This document shows, piece after piece, positions 45,966 through 56,500 of a stretch of DNA of 64,000 nt. The notes beneath the pieces were generated by a model. It saw only the letters and a program-made list of their open reading frames with translations, was not told the DNA's origin and made no database searches. Numbering within the stretch: the stretch's first letter is position 1; each line of letters opens with the position of its first letter. Made by a program: the position numbers and the translations under genes. Source of the stretch: an uncultured Actinomycetes bacterium (GTDB taxonomy: Bacteria; Actinomycetota; Actinomycetes; S36-B12; UBA10799); NCBI GenBank assembly GCA_946803585.1, contig CAMPEQ010000011.1, positions 310,001 through 374,000 of the forward strand. Reading direction: 5' to 3'.

Positions 45966-47405
45966 CTACCAAGGCGACGGCTCGTAGTCCTTCAGGAAGC
46001 ACCCGAAGAGATCCTCACCCCGCTCGCCGCGAATCACCGGGTCATATACCCTCGCTGCGCCATCCACCAGGTCAAGCGGCGCGTGGAAGCCTTCCTCGGC
46101 CAAGCGGATCTTCGTCGGGTGAGGACGCTCGTCGGTAATCCAACCGGTATCAACCGCGGTCATGAGAATGCGGTCGGTCTCCAACATCTCCCCCGCGCTT
46201 GTGCGGGTCAACATGTTCAGGGACGCCTTAGCCATGTTCGTGTGCGGGTGGCCCGGGCCCTTGTAGCGGCGGGAGAACTGTCCCTCCATCGCCGAGACAT
46301 TGACAACGTACTTCCTGCGCGCGGGTGAGGCTGCCATGGATGCCCGCAGATGGCTAATCAGGATGAAGGGAGCAATGGAGTTCGCCAACTGGACTTCGAG
46401 CAACTCAAGGGCTTCAACCTCGTGGACCATCTGCGTCCAACTGTTCTGGTCGTGCAGATCCGGCAGCAGCCCACCGGCATCAATCGCGGTCAGCGCGGCA
46501 TTGCGAGCCAGCGAGGATGACCCGCCGACCAGCGCCGCTTGGGTCAACTCAGATGCGCTCATCCCCGCCGGTGCCGGCTGATTGCCGGTGACTGCGCCCA
46601 TCAACGCCATCGGATGGGCATCGCTAGTGCGACCGAATACCGTGACGTCGGGCAGATCACCGCTGGGTAGTTGCTCATTCTCGGCCTCCGCCAGCAGCGA
46701 GTAGGAGCCAGGAGAACGCCGGACGGTCTGAGCTGCGTTGTTGATCAGGATATCCAACGGTCCGCGCTGGGCAACCGAGTCGGCTAAAGCGACGACCTGG
46801 GCCGGATCACGTAGATCGATGCCAACAATGTGCAGCCGGTGGATCCAATCAGCGCTATCGGGCATCGCCATAAATCGTCGAATCGCATCATGAGGGAATC
46901 GGGTGGTGATCGTTGTTTCCGCGCCGTCACGAAGGAGCCGCAGCGCGATATACATGCCGATCTTGGCTCGGCCGCCAGTCAGGAGTGCGCGCCGTCCAGA
47001 GAGGTCAGTGCGCGCGTCACGTCGAGCCCGGTTCAGAGAAGCGCAATCTGGGCACATCTGGTGATAGAAGGCATCTATCAAGGTGTATCGAGTTTTACAG
47101 ATGTAGCAGGCCTGTGGACGGATCAGCGTTCCGGCGGTGGCACCTTCGGCGTTAGATACCAGCGGGAGACCTTGGGTTTCATCATCGATTCGATCTGGTG
47201 ATCCCGTGGCCGTGGCCGCGATCACAGCGTTGTCGCTAGCCATTACTTTCTCGCGATGTTCGATACGTCGGCGCTTCTTCACGCTCTTGAATAACCCGGC
47301 CGTTGCTCGACGAACTGCCACAGCATCTGGGTGCTCAACTGGAATATCGTCTAACTCGCGAAAGACCCGCAAACAGGTTTCCAGATCAGCTGGATCGATT
47401 CCCAC
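45966..47405 (-). CDS. SDR-family oxidoreductase with N-terminal zinc-ribbon extension
   Basis: About 479 residues. The N-terminal 130 include a CYIC-x15-CPDC zinc-ribbon-like motif absent from normal SDRs. The Rossmann core has LLTGGRAKIGMYIALRLL, DLRDP and LINNAAQTVRRSP, and the catalytic Ser in VNVSAMEG. At the catalytic YxxxK position it reads TNMAK, so Tyr is replaced by Thr. The start GTG 47405 is 7 nt from TAGCCT; an ATG at 47465 would overlap the methylase gene by 50 bp. Substrate unknown. Confidence 0.82.
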   Translation of the reverse strand: MGIDPADLETCLRVFRELDDIPVEHPDAVAVRRATAGLFKSVKKRRRIEHREKVMASDNAVIAATATGSPDRIDDETQGLPLVSNAEGATAGTLIRPQACYICKTRYTLIDAFYHQMCPDCASLNRARRDARTDLSGRRALLTGGRAKIGMYIALRLLRDGAETTITTRFPHDAIRRFMAMPDSADWIHRLHIVGIDLRDPAQVVALADSVAQRGPLDILINNAAQTVRRSPGSYSLLAEAENEQLPSGDLPDVTVFGRTSDAHPMALMGAVTGNQPAPAGMSASELTQAALVGGSSSLARNAALTAIDAGGLLPDLHDQNSWTQMVHEVEALELLEVQLANSIAPFILISHLRASMAASPARRKYVVNVSAMEGQFSRRYKGPGHPHTNMAKASLNMLTRTSAGEMLETDRILMTAVDTGWITDERPHPTKIRLAEEGFHAPLDLVDGAARVYDPVIRGERGEDLFGCFLKDYEPSPW

Positions 47406-47415
47406 AGGTACCAGG

Positions 47416-48495
47416 CTAGATGACTGCTCGGCGGTGCTGTTCAAACGTCCCAGGAACCGCATCAACTGCTGCGGCTACGTCCAATCGATCGCCCGCCACG
47501 ACGAGGTACTCCAGATTGCGCACGTGACTAACTTCCCCGACTCGATCGCCGTGCGGATTGTGGATTCCGATCTGGGCACCGACGTATCTCTTCGAATCAA
47601 ATGCCAACAACGTCGCATCCTCGCGTCCTTGCCCGCACCAGTCCAATAACTCATCGGCACTGACCCAGCTCTCATTGTTGTAGGAGACGACGAGAGTCTG
47701 GGCGTTAACCGCTGCAATCGTGTGACGGAGTTCCTCCGGCATGGTCTTACGAGAGTTGTAGGGGCTCTTTGTCTCCGCGTCGCGACTATCGATTCGCTTA
47801 CACGCAATCCCGTAATGCGCTGGGGCATCCCACCGAACGAGGGTCTCCCAAATGTGATAGTTCGTGAAGTATCTGTGTTGATTGTAGGGCGGATCAAGAT
47901 AGGCCAAATCCACTTGCCCGAGGGTTTGGGCCACCGTGCGTGCATCACCGTTTATTGCAGTGCCGCGGCCCTCCAATAGGGCCGGCATCCTTAGCGCTAG
48001 GTCCTTATTCGCCCGTGGCGCCCACTGTTTGAGATACGCCATCTGTAGACCAGTTGTACTGTCAACCCGATCGGCAGCCAGCATCAATTCCGCGAGCAAG
48101 ATCGGGTACAGCGCCGTTCCCAAGTAGTCCGATTCAATCCGGTCACGGATCGCATCAACCCGCTCACCGTTCTTCGGCTGGAAGTACCTGGACTCGACGC
48201 AGAAGGTCTCGGTGAAGTAACCGGGGGCACCTGGCAGTTCATTTAGCAGCGTGATCGCGTCGCTAAGGTCCGGCTGACTGATCTGACGTTCATCCGTTGC
48301 AATGTAGGCCTGCGCGAGCACTGTGGAATAGCGAGCGGTATCGACTGCTGTCACTTCGACTTCGTGGCGCTTAAGTTCTTGGGCCACCCGCGTTGTGCCA
48401 GTGAAGAGATCGAGGGCTGTGGTCGCTTCGAGCGCGTCGCAGATTGCGCCGATCGCTGGCAGGAGTCGCTTCTTGGATCCCAAATATTTGATCAT
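47416..48495 (-). CDS. DNA adenine methyltransferase (D12 class), no restriction partner
   Basis: 359 residues: the N-terminal KYLGSKKRLLP, the SAM loop DLFTGTTRVAQ, and the catalytic DPPY in YLDPPYNQHRYF, all typical of D12-class N6-adenine methylases. The ATG at 48495 begins family sequence; upstream in-frame residues look non-coding. No restriction endonuclease or specificity gene is adjacent, so it may be an orphan regulatory methylase or a remnant. The recognition sequence cannot be read. Confidence 0.9.
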   Translation of the reverse strand: MIKYLGSKKRLLPAIGAICDALEATTALDLFTGTTRVAQELKRHEVEVTAVDTARYSTVLAQAYIATDERQISQPDLSDAITLLNELPGAPGYFTETFCVESRYFQPKNGERVDAIRDRIESDYLGTALYPILLAELMLAADRVDSTTGLQMAYLKQWAPRANKDLALRMPALLEGRGTAINGDARTVAQTLGQVDLAYLDPPYNQHRYFTNYHIWETLVRWDAPAHYGIACKRIDSRDAETKSPYNSRKTMPEELRHTIAAVNAQTLVVSYNNESWVSADELLDWCGQGREDATLLAFDSKRYVGAQIGIHNPHGDRVGEVSHVRNLEYLVVAGDRLDVAAAVDAVPGTFEQHRRAVI

Positions 48496-48738
48496 TGTGT
48501 CCGCGTTCGACTGACCGCGAATCCCCCATACATGTGGCCAGTATGCCCGATCAGGGGTTAGCGTCCGTGCCGCAATGGCCAGCGTCGAGTGTCCGGTATC
48601 GAATTGAAATTCTCCACGCTCCGCATCACTCACTGGTAGGCGCCAGATTTGGCATGAATAGCTCTGTCAGCGGTTGCAACTCGGGCACTACTTCCGCCAA
48701 GATCAGGCCACATCTGAGGCACGTTGGCGGGAGCAATC

Positions 48739-50271
48739 ATGAGCATCGAGTCGAACGGCCCCAAGTACGAGACAGAAGAAGACCTCAAGACCAAAGGCCT
48801 CTCGAAGAACTCGGTTGGCCTGCTCGGCGGGATCATCTTAGCGATCTCCTGCGTCGCTCCGGCCTACACACTCACAGCCACGATCGGGCTCCTGGGAACC
48901 GATGACGGCACGAAAATTCCGGTCATCTTCATCGCTGGCTTCATCCCGATGTTCTTCGCCGCCTTCGCCTACCGGGAAATGAACAAGGTCGCGCCTGATT
49001 GTGGGACCTCGTTCACGTGGACGACAAAGGCGTTTGGGCCCTACATCGGCTGGCTCGGGGGTTGGGCTGCGATCCTGGCTACCGTCATCGTCTTGTCGAA
49101 CCTGGCTGGCGTCGCCGTGCAGTTCGTCTACCAGTTCATCGGCGACATCATCAACAACCCGACCGTTACCGATCTATGGACGAACCGACTCGTCAACGTC
49201 GTTACCTGCGTGGTGTTCCTCGCAATCGCGACCTACATCGCCTATCGCGGAATCACCACAACCGAGCGGTTCCAGTACATCCTCGTCGGCTTCCAGATGA
49301 TCGTCTTGGTCATCTTTGGAATCGCGGCGATCATGCAGTCGTCGAGTTCCGAGACCGGACTGGCCTTCAGTTGGGATTGGTTTAGTCCGGCCGGAATGAC
49401 GCTCTCGGCGTTTATCGCCGGACTATCGGGGTCGATCTTCGCGTTTTGGGGATGGGATTCGGCTCTCACCGTGAACGAGGAATCGAAGGACTCCAGCAAG
49501 ACGCCAGGACGCGCCGCCGTACTGGCCGTCATCTCGATCCTGTTGACCTACCTGCTGGTCTCGATCGCCGTCATCATGTATGCGGGGGTGGGTGACACTG
49601 GCATTGGGATCTCAAATGAGGAGACCGCCGACAATGTATTCGGTGCCGTCGCCGAGCCCGTACTCGGTGACCCGTGGTACCTATTCCTCTTCCTTGCGGT
49701 CATCGCCTCGAGTGCAGCGAGCCTCATCACAACCTTCCTCCCTACCTCACGCACCCTGCTGGCGATGTCGACATACAAGGCGATGCCAGCGAAGTTCTCG
49801 CGGATTCACCCGAAGTACCTCACTCCCTCTTACGCCACAGTCGCCGCTGGAATCGGCGCGGCCGGGTTCTATACCTTCCTTACCTTCACCAGTGAACGAG
49901 TACTACTAGACACGATCTACTCGATCGGCATCATGATCTGCTTCTACTACGGTCTGACTGCGTTCGCTTGCGCTTGGTACTTCCGCAAAGAGATGTTCAA
50001 CAGCGTCTCGGCCTTCACCTTCAAGTTCCTGCTGCCGTTCCTCGGTGGCGTCGGCCTCGTGATCGTGTTCATCATTACGTTGCGCGACTCATACTCTCCC
50101 GACTACGGCAGTGGCGCATCTATCGCCGGGATCGGCATGGTCTTTATCCTCGGAGTCGGGCTCATCCTGTTCGGTATCGTCTTGATGGTTGCAATGCGAA
50201 TCAAGGATCCATCCTTCTTCCGCGGTGAGACCCTCATGCGCGACACGCCAGCACTCGTTGTCGACGAGTGA
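48739..50271 (+). CDS. APC-family amino-acid permease
   Basis: 510 residues with about 12-14 helices. The first helix region SVGLLGGIILAISCVAPAYTLTATIGLLG carries the APC sodium- or proton-coupled amino-acid/polyamine transporter motif; FAAFAYREMNKVAPDCGTSFTWTTKAFGPYIGWLGGW matches APC TM3. The substrate is not determined. GGGAG 7 nt before the ATG; an in-frame TTG at 48724 is discarded. Confidence 0.9.
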   Translation: MSIESNGPKYETEEDLKTKGLSKNSVGLLGGIILAISCVAPAYTLTATIGLLGTDDGTKIPVIFIAGFIPMFFAAFAYREMNKVAPDCGTSFTWTTKAFGPYIGWLGGWAAILATVIVLSNLAGVAVQFVYQFIGDIINNPTVTDLWTNRLVNVVTCVVFLAIATYIAYRGITTTERFQYILVGFQMIVLVIFGIAAIMQSSSSETGLAFSWDWFSPAGMTLSAFIAGLSGSIFAFWGWDSALTVNEESKDSSKTPGRAAVLAVISILLTYLLVSIAVIMYAGVGDTGIGISNEETADNVFGAVAEPVLGDPWYLFLFLAVIASSAASLITTFLPTSRTLLAMSTYKAMPAKFSRIHPKYLTPSYATVAAGIGAAGFYTFLTFTSERVLLDTIYSIGIMICFYYGLTAFACAWYFRKEMFNSVSAFTFKFLLPFLGGVGLVIVFIITLRDSYSPDYGSGASIAGIGMVFILGVGLILFGIVLMVAMRIKDPSFFRGETLMRDTPALVVDE

Positions 50272-50342
50272 GCTGAGGCTGGGAACAGCCTCCGGGTGGC
50301 GGTCCAGCGAGACGAACTCGAGTACCGCATTGGCGTGATTTA

Positions 50343-50359
50343 CCGCAGGATTCCTGCGG
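50343..50359. terminator. Hairpin between permease and membrane-protein genes
   Basis: CCGCAGG-ATT-CCTGCGG is a perfect 7-bp stem with a 3-nt loop, 71 bp after the permease stop and just upstream of the next promoter. It has no T tract. Terminator or operator. Confidence 0.5.
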
Positions 50360-50365
50360 GGTGAG

Positions 50366-50394
50366 TTGAGTGTGGCCGCAGTTGTCAGTATGTT
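50366..50394 (+). promoter_or_regulatory. Leaderless promoter with -35 and -10
   Basis: TTGAGT, a 17-bp spacer and TATGTT, then 6 nt to the ATG at 50401. It is the clearest complete leaderless promoter in the window. Confidence 0.7.
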
Positions 50395-50400
50395 CCGGCC

Positions 50401-50991
50401 ATGACTACCCCGCAGCCAGCCCCAATCGTAATTCCCGAGGACGACCTGAAACGTCCCGGGACCGTCGTCGTCGTGGCGATCCTAGTCTTCATCATCGGCT
50501 TACTTAACCTTGCCGCGGCCGTCGGCGCCGTCTTCCTCGCTACCCAACCAGGCGAGGCCGAGACCCTCTACGGCGGTGCAGGAACCAGTGACTTCTTCTG
50601 GTGGTTCAACGCCCTCATGTCCTTCATCCTCTTCCTGATCTACATCTGGCTCGCGCGTGGCCAGCTAAAGGGAGATGCGCAGTCGTGGATGCTCGTCAAT
50701 ATTTTGATGGTCATCAACATCTTCTTCGCGTTCTTCCAGCTGTTCTACGGAACCGGATTCGCAGCAATCTTCTTCGGACTCATCGTCCTACTGTTGAACA
50801 ACACCAAGAAGTCCAAGCCATACTTCATGTCCAAGCTGCCGCCGGAGGTCAAGGCACAGATCATCGCGGCACAAGAGCAAGCTGCCGCCGCGAACGCAGC
50901 TGCTGCCGCGGTTGCTGCTCGCCAAGCTGCCGATGCAGCCCAGGCCCAAGCAAATCCGCCCGCCACCCCACCGAGCACTCCTTCTGCATAG
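50401..50991 (+). CDS. Membrane protein with alanine-rich C-terminal tail
   Basis: 196 residues: four helices (about 18-42, 62-80, 95-113, 115-130), then an Ala/Gln-rich, probably helical tail of about 50 residues ending in a Pro/Thr stretch. No family recognised; it recalls small DUF-type actinobacterial membrane proteins. Monocistronic between a leaderless promoter and a strong terminator. Confidence 0.78.
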   Translation: MTTPQPAPIVIPEDDLKRPGTVVVVAILVFIIGLLNLAAAVGAVFLATQPGEAETLYGGAGTSDFFWWFNALMSFILFLIYIWLARGQLKGDAQSWMLVNILMVINIFFAFFQLFYGTGFAAIFFGLIVLLLNNTKKSKPYFMSKLPPEVKAQIIAAQEQAAAANAAAAAVAARQAADAAQAQANPPATPPSTPSA

Positions 50992-51012
50992 GAGCGCGTC
51001 GGCAAGACGTAG

Positions 51013-51056
51013 TTACGCAGGCACCCCGGGTCACGATGACCGGGGTGCCTGCGTAA
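51013..51056. terminator. Strong stem-loop terminator
   Basis: A 16-bp perfect stem (TTACGCAGGCACCCCG paired with its complement), extended by GTCA/TGAC past a single bulged G and closed by a CGA loop. It lies 22 bp after the membrane-protein stop and before nagB. It is the longest hairpin I found. Confidence 0.85.
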
Positions 51057-51252
51057 TTCTGTGGCGCTTCAGGCTCGCCCACTCCCGATCGGCGGCGGTA
51101 GCGACTATCTCTGGTCGAAACCATCACTGGCAGGCACCTAGGTACCTCACTGTTCTACCTGCGCGCCCACCGGTTGGCCGACTTAAGATGACCTTCGCCG
51201 CGCAAATCGCTAGCCTGTCGAGGACTTGATTCACGACTCTTGGAGGTTTGCT

Positions 51253-52038
51253 GTGGAAGTTGTTGTCGTCCCGACGAAGAAAGACGGCAGCGAGATAGTT
51301 GGCGGTGCAATCGCCGACCTTCTGACGCGCAATCCGGCAGCAGTTCTAGGCCTGGCGACTGGCAGTACTCCGCTAGGTGTCTATGACGACTTAGTCCGCC
51401 GGCACAACGATGACGGTTTGTCATTTGCCCAGGCGAAGGGTTTCGCTCTCGATGAGTATGTGGGCCTTCCCGCCGGACACCCCGAGTCATACCGCGCGGT
51501 AATCCAGCGAGAGATCGCCGAGCGAGTCAACTTCGCGCCGGGGAGCGTGCACGGGCCAGACGGATGGGCCGCCGATATTCCCGCTGCGTGCACAGAATAC
51601 GAAGAGGCAATCAACGCAGCTGGCGGAATCGATCTACAGATTCTTGGTGTTGGCACCGACGGCCACATCGGCTTCAACGAGCCGATCTCGTCGCTGGCAT
51701 CGCTGACGCGGATCAAGACGCTCACCGAGCAAACCCGCGAAGATAACGCCCGGTTCTTTGACGATGACCTCTCACAGGTACCGACTCATGTCTTAACCCA
51801 AGGGGTAGGCACGATTCTTCGAGCTCGCCATCTCGTGCTGTTGGCGTGGGGTGAGAACAAGGCCGAAGCGATTCGCGCGACGGTGGAGGGTCCGGTTACC
51901 TCGATGATTCCCTCGACTGCCCTGCAACTGCATCAGCACGCAACCATCGTTGTCGACGAGGCTGCAGCATCACTGCTCAGCGACCGCGAGCACTACAAGT
52001 GGACGTACGAGAACAAGCCGGCCTGGCAGGGGATCTAA
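51253..52038 (+). CDS. nagB: Glucosamine-6-phosphate deaminase
   Basis: 261 residues. Converts glucosamine-6-phosphate to fructose-6-phosphate and ammonia. Seen: LATGSTPLGVYDDLV, FALDEYVGLPAGHPESYRAVI, GVGTDGHIGFNEP and GVGTILRARHLVLLAWGENKA. GTG 51253 follows TGGAGG by 6 nt. No nagA or PTS gene is adjacent. Confidence 0.96.
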   Translation: MEVVVVPTKKDGSEIVGGAIADLLTRNPAAVLGLATGSTPLGVYDDLVRRHNDDGLSFAQAKGFALDEYVGLPAGHPESYRAVIQREIAERVNFAPGSVHGPDGWAADIPAACTEYEEAINAAGGIDLQILGVGTDGHIGFNEPISSLASLTRIKTLTEQTREDNARFFDDDLSQVPTHVLTQGVGTILRARHLVLLAWGENKAEAIRATVEGPVTSMIPSTALQLHQHATIVVDEAAASLLSDREHYKWTYENKPAWQGI

Positions 52039-52080
52039 CCGCCCCTGGAATACCGGCGCTAGCGACGGAGGTATCTGACC

Positions 52081-53421
52081 ATGGCCGAAGGAATCTTCAC
52101 GCGCGGGGTATACGCACCTGTCCCCTCCGGGCGTGTGCTCACCGACTTACCGGTGCAGGGAACTCTGCCGCCAGAACTTGACGGCCTACTCATCCGAAAT
52201 GGACCGAATCCAAGCCCCTCCTCGCTACGCGGTGGCGGGGACGACCTATCGAGCTGGTTCTCCGGCGATGGGATGTTGCACGGGATTCGGATAAGTGACG
52301 GCCGAGCCCAGTGGTATCGCAACCAGTACGTCAAGACTGCGATGCTCGATAACCCTGGCGGCGATGTCGTCAACGACTCACCTGCCAACACCCACGTCAT
52401 CGAACACAACGGTTCGATCCTCGCGCTGTGTGAGGGCGGTTGGCCGTATCAAGTTACGCCGGAGCTCGACACCATCGGTATGACGAGCTTTGACGGCAAG
52501 TTGCAGGGGCCGATGACTGCTCACCCCAAAACCGATCCGGCCACCGGGGAGCTCATCTTCTTCGGCTACAACTGGCAGGAGCCATACCTGCGCTACCACG
52601 TCGCTGACCGGACCGGAAACTTGACACATTCGGTCGAGATTGACGTCGCAGGCCCAACGATGATGCACGACTTTGCCATCACGGCGACGCGTACGGTCTT
52701 CATGGACCTGCCGGTGGTGTTCAATCTCGATTTAGCGATGACCGGGAACTCAGTTCCCTACATCTGGGATGACGAGTACGGGGCTCGGATCGGCATCGTT
52801 GCTCGATCAGGACAGTCCACTGACGTGACATGGTTTGAGATTGATCCCTGCTACGTCTTCCACACGTTTAACGCATACGACGACGGCGACACCGTCGTCC
52901 TAGATGCCGCGCGCTACGACAAGATCCAGGTATGGGACGCCTCGACAAAGGCCTTCTCCTACCCGTCCAACTCCTATCTGGTGCGGTACCGGTTCAACTT
53001 GGCGACGGGTGAGTCAACCTGCCAGCAACTTAGTGACCTCGGCGTCGAGTTTCCTCGAATCGACTTGGCGAGAGCCGGGCGCGACTATCGCTACGGCTAC
53101 GGCGCCCTCATCCCCGACGATGACCTCGATACCTTCGTCGGGCTTGCTAAGTTCGACCTCACCACCGGAGCCTCGACGGTGTTCTCCGTGGGGGACGACC
53201 ATGTGAACGGCGAGCCCGTATTTGTCCCTGCCCAGTCGCAATCAGCTGAGGACGATGGCTACCTCTTGGTCGTCAACTACGACAAGCGCACGGACCGCAG
53301 CGAGGTGCTCGTACTCGATTCCCAATCGATGTCTGAGGTGGTCGCCAAGGTTGAGTTACCGGTTCGGATTCCGATGGGCTTTCACGGCAGCTGGCTGCCT
53401 TGGAACTCCCTGAATCGGTAG
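52081..53421 (+). CDS. Carotenoid oxygenase family protein
   Basis: 446 residues, carotenoid-cleavage-dioxygenase fold. Seen: GLLIRNGPNPSP, WFSGDGMLHGI, and the iron-ligand His contexts NTHVIEHNG, MMHDFAIT, FHTFNAYDDG and GFHGSWLP. Cleaves carotenoid or stilbene double bonds with O2. Actinobacterial proteorhodopsin systems use such an enzyme to make retinal, but no rhodopsin or carotenoid gene is in the window, so the role is open. GGAGG lies 9 nt before the ATG. Confidence 0.92.
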   Translation: MAEGIFTRGVYAPVPSGRVLTDLPVQGTLPPELDGLLIRNGPNPSPSSLRGGGDDLSSWFSGDGMLHGIRISDGRAQWYRNQYVKTAMLDNPGGDVVNDSPANTHVIEHNGSILALCEGGWPYQVTPELDTIGMTSFDGKLQGPMTAHPKTDPATGELIFFGYNWQEPYLRYHVADRTGNLTHSVEIDVAGPTMMHDFAITATRTVFMDLPVVFNLDLAMTGNSVPYIWDDEYGARIGIVARSGQSTDVTWFEIDPCYVFHTFNAYDDGDTVVLDAARYDKIQVWDASTKAFSYPSNSYLVRYRFNLATGESTCQQLSDLGVEFPRIDLARAGRDYRYGYGALIPDDDLDTFVGLAKFDLTTGASTVFSVGDDHVNGEPVFVPAQSQSAEDDGYLLVVNYDKRTDRSEVLVLDSQSMSEVVAKVELPVRIPMGFHGSWLPWNSLNR

Positions 53422-53579
53422 CCTCCGCTGACGCTAACAATCTCAGGTTCTTTCTGCGCCCAGATGGAGTAATGGACGAACTTCGATCGGCTCGTTCTGG
53501 CGATCTTGTCGCTAGCTTTAGCGCACCTACTGGTAGGTAGGCAGTCGCGTCAGTTCGGCGCCCTCAAGATCGGATCGAC

Positions 53580-56500
53580 ATGCGACCAAGTAGCGCGCAA
53601 ACGCTTCGCAGTGGCTCACCCTCAGCACCAGGACTTGGTCGCTGCAGCACGATTGGTGCCGCGATAATCGCGCTCATCGCGGGACTACTTGTCGCTATCT
53701 CGCCGTCGCCAGCGTTGGCTTCCGACGAACTAGTTGTCGGGCCAACCGCATCTGCTGGAACGGATCTCTTTGAGCAGTCCTTCGCAGACGCGACCTTGAA
53801 CCCCGCCTCACCTGTCACCAAACCCGCAGTTCCTGTCGGCAAGGTCAACCAGGTGTGTCTGACGGCATCGGACGATACGACTCAAACGCCGATTCCGGGG
53901 TGCCAGGATCCCGCGCTAGATGCCGAGGGCGACGGCGTTCTGCGCCTCACAGATAATGGCTACAACAAGGTCGGCGGCCTCATCGCAGCCGAGTCGTCTC
54001 CTTCCATTTCCGGACTGGACTTCGCGTTTGACGGATACCAGTGGGGAGGGCGTTTGCGCGGCGATGGCTACTCGTTCGTTGTCGGCGCAGTCAATCCCGA
54101 GACTCAGGTGCCCGAGGCGCTGACTGGTGGAACCGGCGGAAGCCTCGGCTACATCGGGTACAAGAACGGATACCTCGGCGTTGCCTTTGATACCTACGGG
54201 AACTTCGCGAGATCGAAATGCGCCGACGATCCGGCGTGGGCCCGATTCGTACCCAACAATGTGACAGTTCGCGGACCGGATATGTGCATTGTCACAAGCA
54301 CGATCGACCCGGCCTACGCTGGCGAGGCGCCGAGCTTGTCAGGCACGACCCGCGCTAACTCGGGAGTGCCTGTCCAGGTAACCGTCAACCCTTCTGCGGC
54401 CGAGATCGAAAATGCCGGAGGGCTAATGGTCCCAGCCTTGAGTCTGCTGGTTGCCTTCACTCCCATCGGCGGCACCCAACAGACTCTCGTAGCTCCGCTG
54501 CCCAACGCGGAGGGCATCTTCGACTCCAGTTGGCTGAACTCTGACGGAATCCCGCGCCAGCTCTCATTCGGCTGGGTAGCTTCCAGCGGCGGCGCCACGG
54601 ACTACCACGAGATCAGCACTGCAAGCACAGAGTCCATCAGCCCGGTCTCGACTCTAGAGACGACTCAACTCTATTCAGGCGCAACCGGAGACTCGGGAAC
54701 AGGAACCTTCGTCGTTACTCCCACGGTTCGTGGGATCGATCTCAACGCCCCCGTAACCGTCAACGGGACGGTTCCGCCCGGGATGCGCATTACCGACATC
54801 GTTGCCGACGGCTGGGATTGTGATGTCACCGGTGCCACGACTTACTCCTGCGTCAGTGATGGCGTGTCATTCCCGGTAGACACCACTCTGCCATCGATCA
54901 ACGTCAACGTGACCATCGAGGAACCGACGTCCGAGGCCGACATCGCAGAAGGAACTACTTCCCGCACCCTGTCCCCGGATGCGCAGTCAACGCTTGCAAC
55001 AGACGTCTCGGTGGGGCTCCAGGTTGACGGCATTTCTCCTGCGGCTGGTCCTCTGGCTGGTGGTGAGGTTCTGACGATCACCGGCGGCACTCTCACTGAT
55101 TCCACCGTGACGATCGGCGGTAACCCTTGCACCATCCTGGACATCAATCTCGCTGGAACCAGCCTGACCTGCACTGTTCCCCCTGGCGATGCCGGCGCAG
55201 CAGACGTCGTGGTGACCACTCCAGACAGCGAGGTCACCAGAAGCCAGGCCTACACCTATCTCCCTACACCAACAATGGGCGAGATCTCACCAGCGGAGGG
55301 CTCGCCTGGCGGCGGAGACGAGCTCACAGTCAACGGGACCGATCTCGACAACGCGACGGTGACCGTTGGAGGAAACCCCTGTACTGATGTGGTTGTCAAC
55401 GCCGAGCGAACATCGTTGACATGTACGACTCCTCCTGGCCTTGTCGGACCGGCTGACGTCGTCGTCGAGACCGCGGGTGGAACGACCGAGGGAACTGACG
55501 CCTACACCTACCTCAATGTCCCCGCAGTTACCGGGATGGATCCGGCATCGGGCCCACTCGTGGGCGGCGAAACAGTGACGATCACCGGAACCAACCTGAC
55601 CGATGCAACGGTCACCATTGGCGATGCCGAATGCGTTGTCTCTTCATCTCAAGATGATTCAGTTGAGTGCGTTGTTCCGGCCGGCGTGGCAGGGAACGCG
55701 ACCGTCGTCGTTAGCAAAGGCGACGGGACGGACACTGTTCCAGGCGGCTACACCTACATCGCACCGCCCACGGTTGACGTAGTTACCCCAAATGAAGGAC
55801 CAACGGTTGGGGGCGAGGAGATCACGATCTCCGGCGCCGAACTGGAGAACGCGACGGTCACGATCGACGGACAGCCGTGCACGTCCGTTGAGGTTGCCGA
55901 GGACGGCGATTCGCTAACGTGCACAACTCCGCCAGGAACGCGGGGCAATGTGACAGTCGAGGTAACAACTCCTGGTGGGACGGTTGAGGTCCCTGGTGGA
56001 TACTCATATCTCGACATCCCGATTGTTACCGGCATTGACCCCACCTCAGGGCCAACTGACGGCGCGTACTCAGTGACAATCAGCGGCGAAAACCTCACTG
56101 ATGCAACCGTCACTTTCGGCGGACTTCCTTGCACCGATCCCACGGTCAATCTGGCTGGGACGTCGCTGACCTGCGATATCCCCGCGCACGCCGAAGGCGA
56201 CGTCGAGGTACTCGTCAGCAAGGACGACGGCGACGCCGAAGTCCCGGGAACGTTCTTCTACAGTCCAGCACCATTCGTCACGGGCATCTCACCTGAGTCG
56301 GGCTCGATTGGCGGCGGCGACACCCTCACCATCGAGGGTGTCAACCTCTTCAACTCCACGGTGACGGTAGGCGGTAACGCCTGTGATGATGTCGCCATCG
56401 CAGAGGACAACCGGTCACTGACGTGTACCGTGCCTGCCGGTACTGCTGGACTTGTCGATGTCGTTGTCACAACACCGAGCGGTGACGATACGAGCGCTGA

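Noticed and set aside
51100-51252. DasR/GntR-type operator before nagB.
   Set aside because: No clear ACTGGTCTAGACCAGT-like palindrome; partial matches near 51125-51165 are not symmetric.
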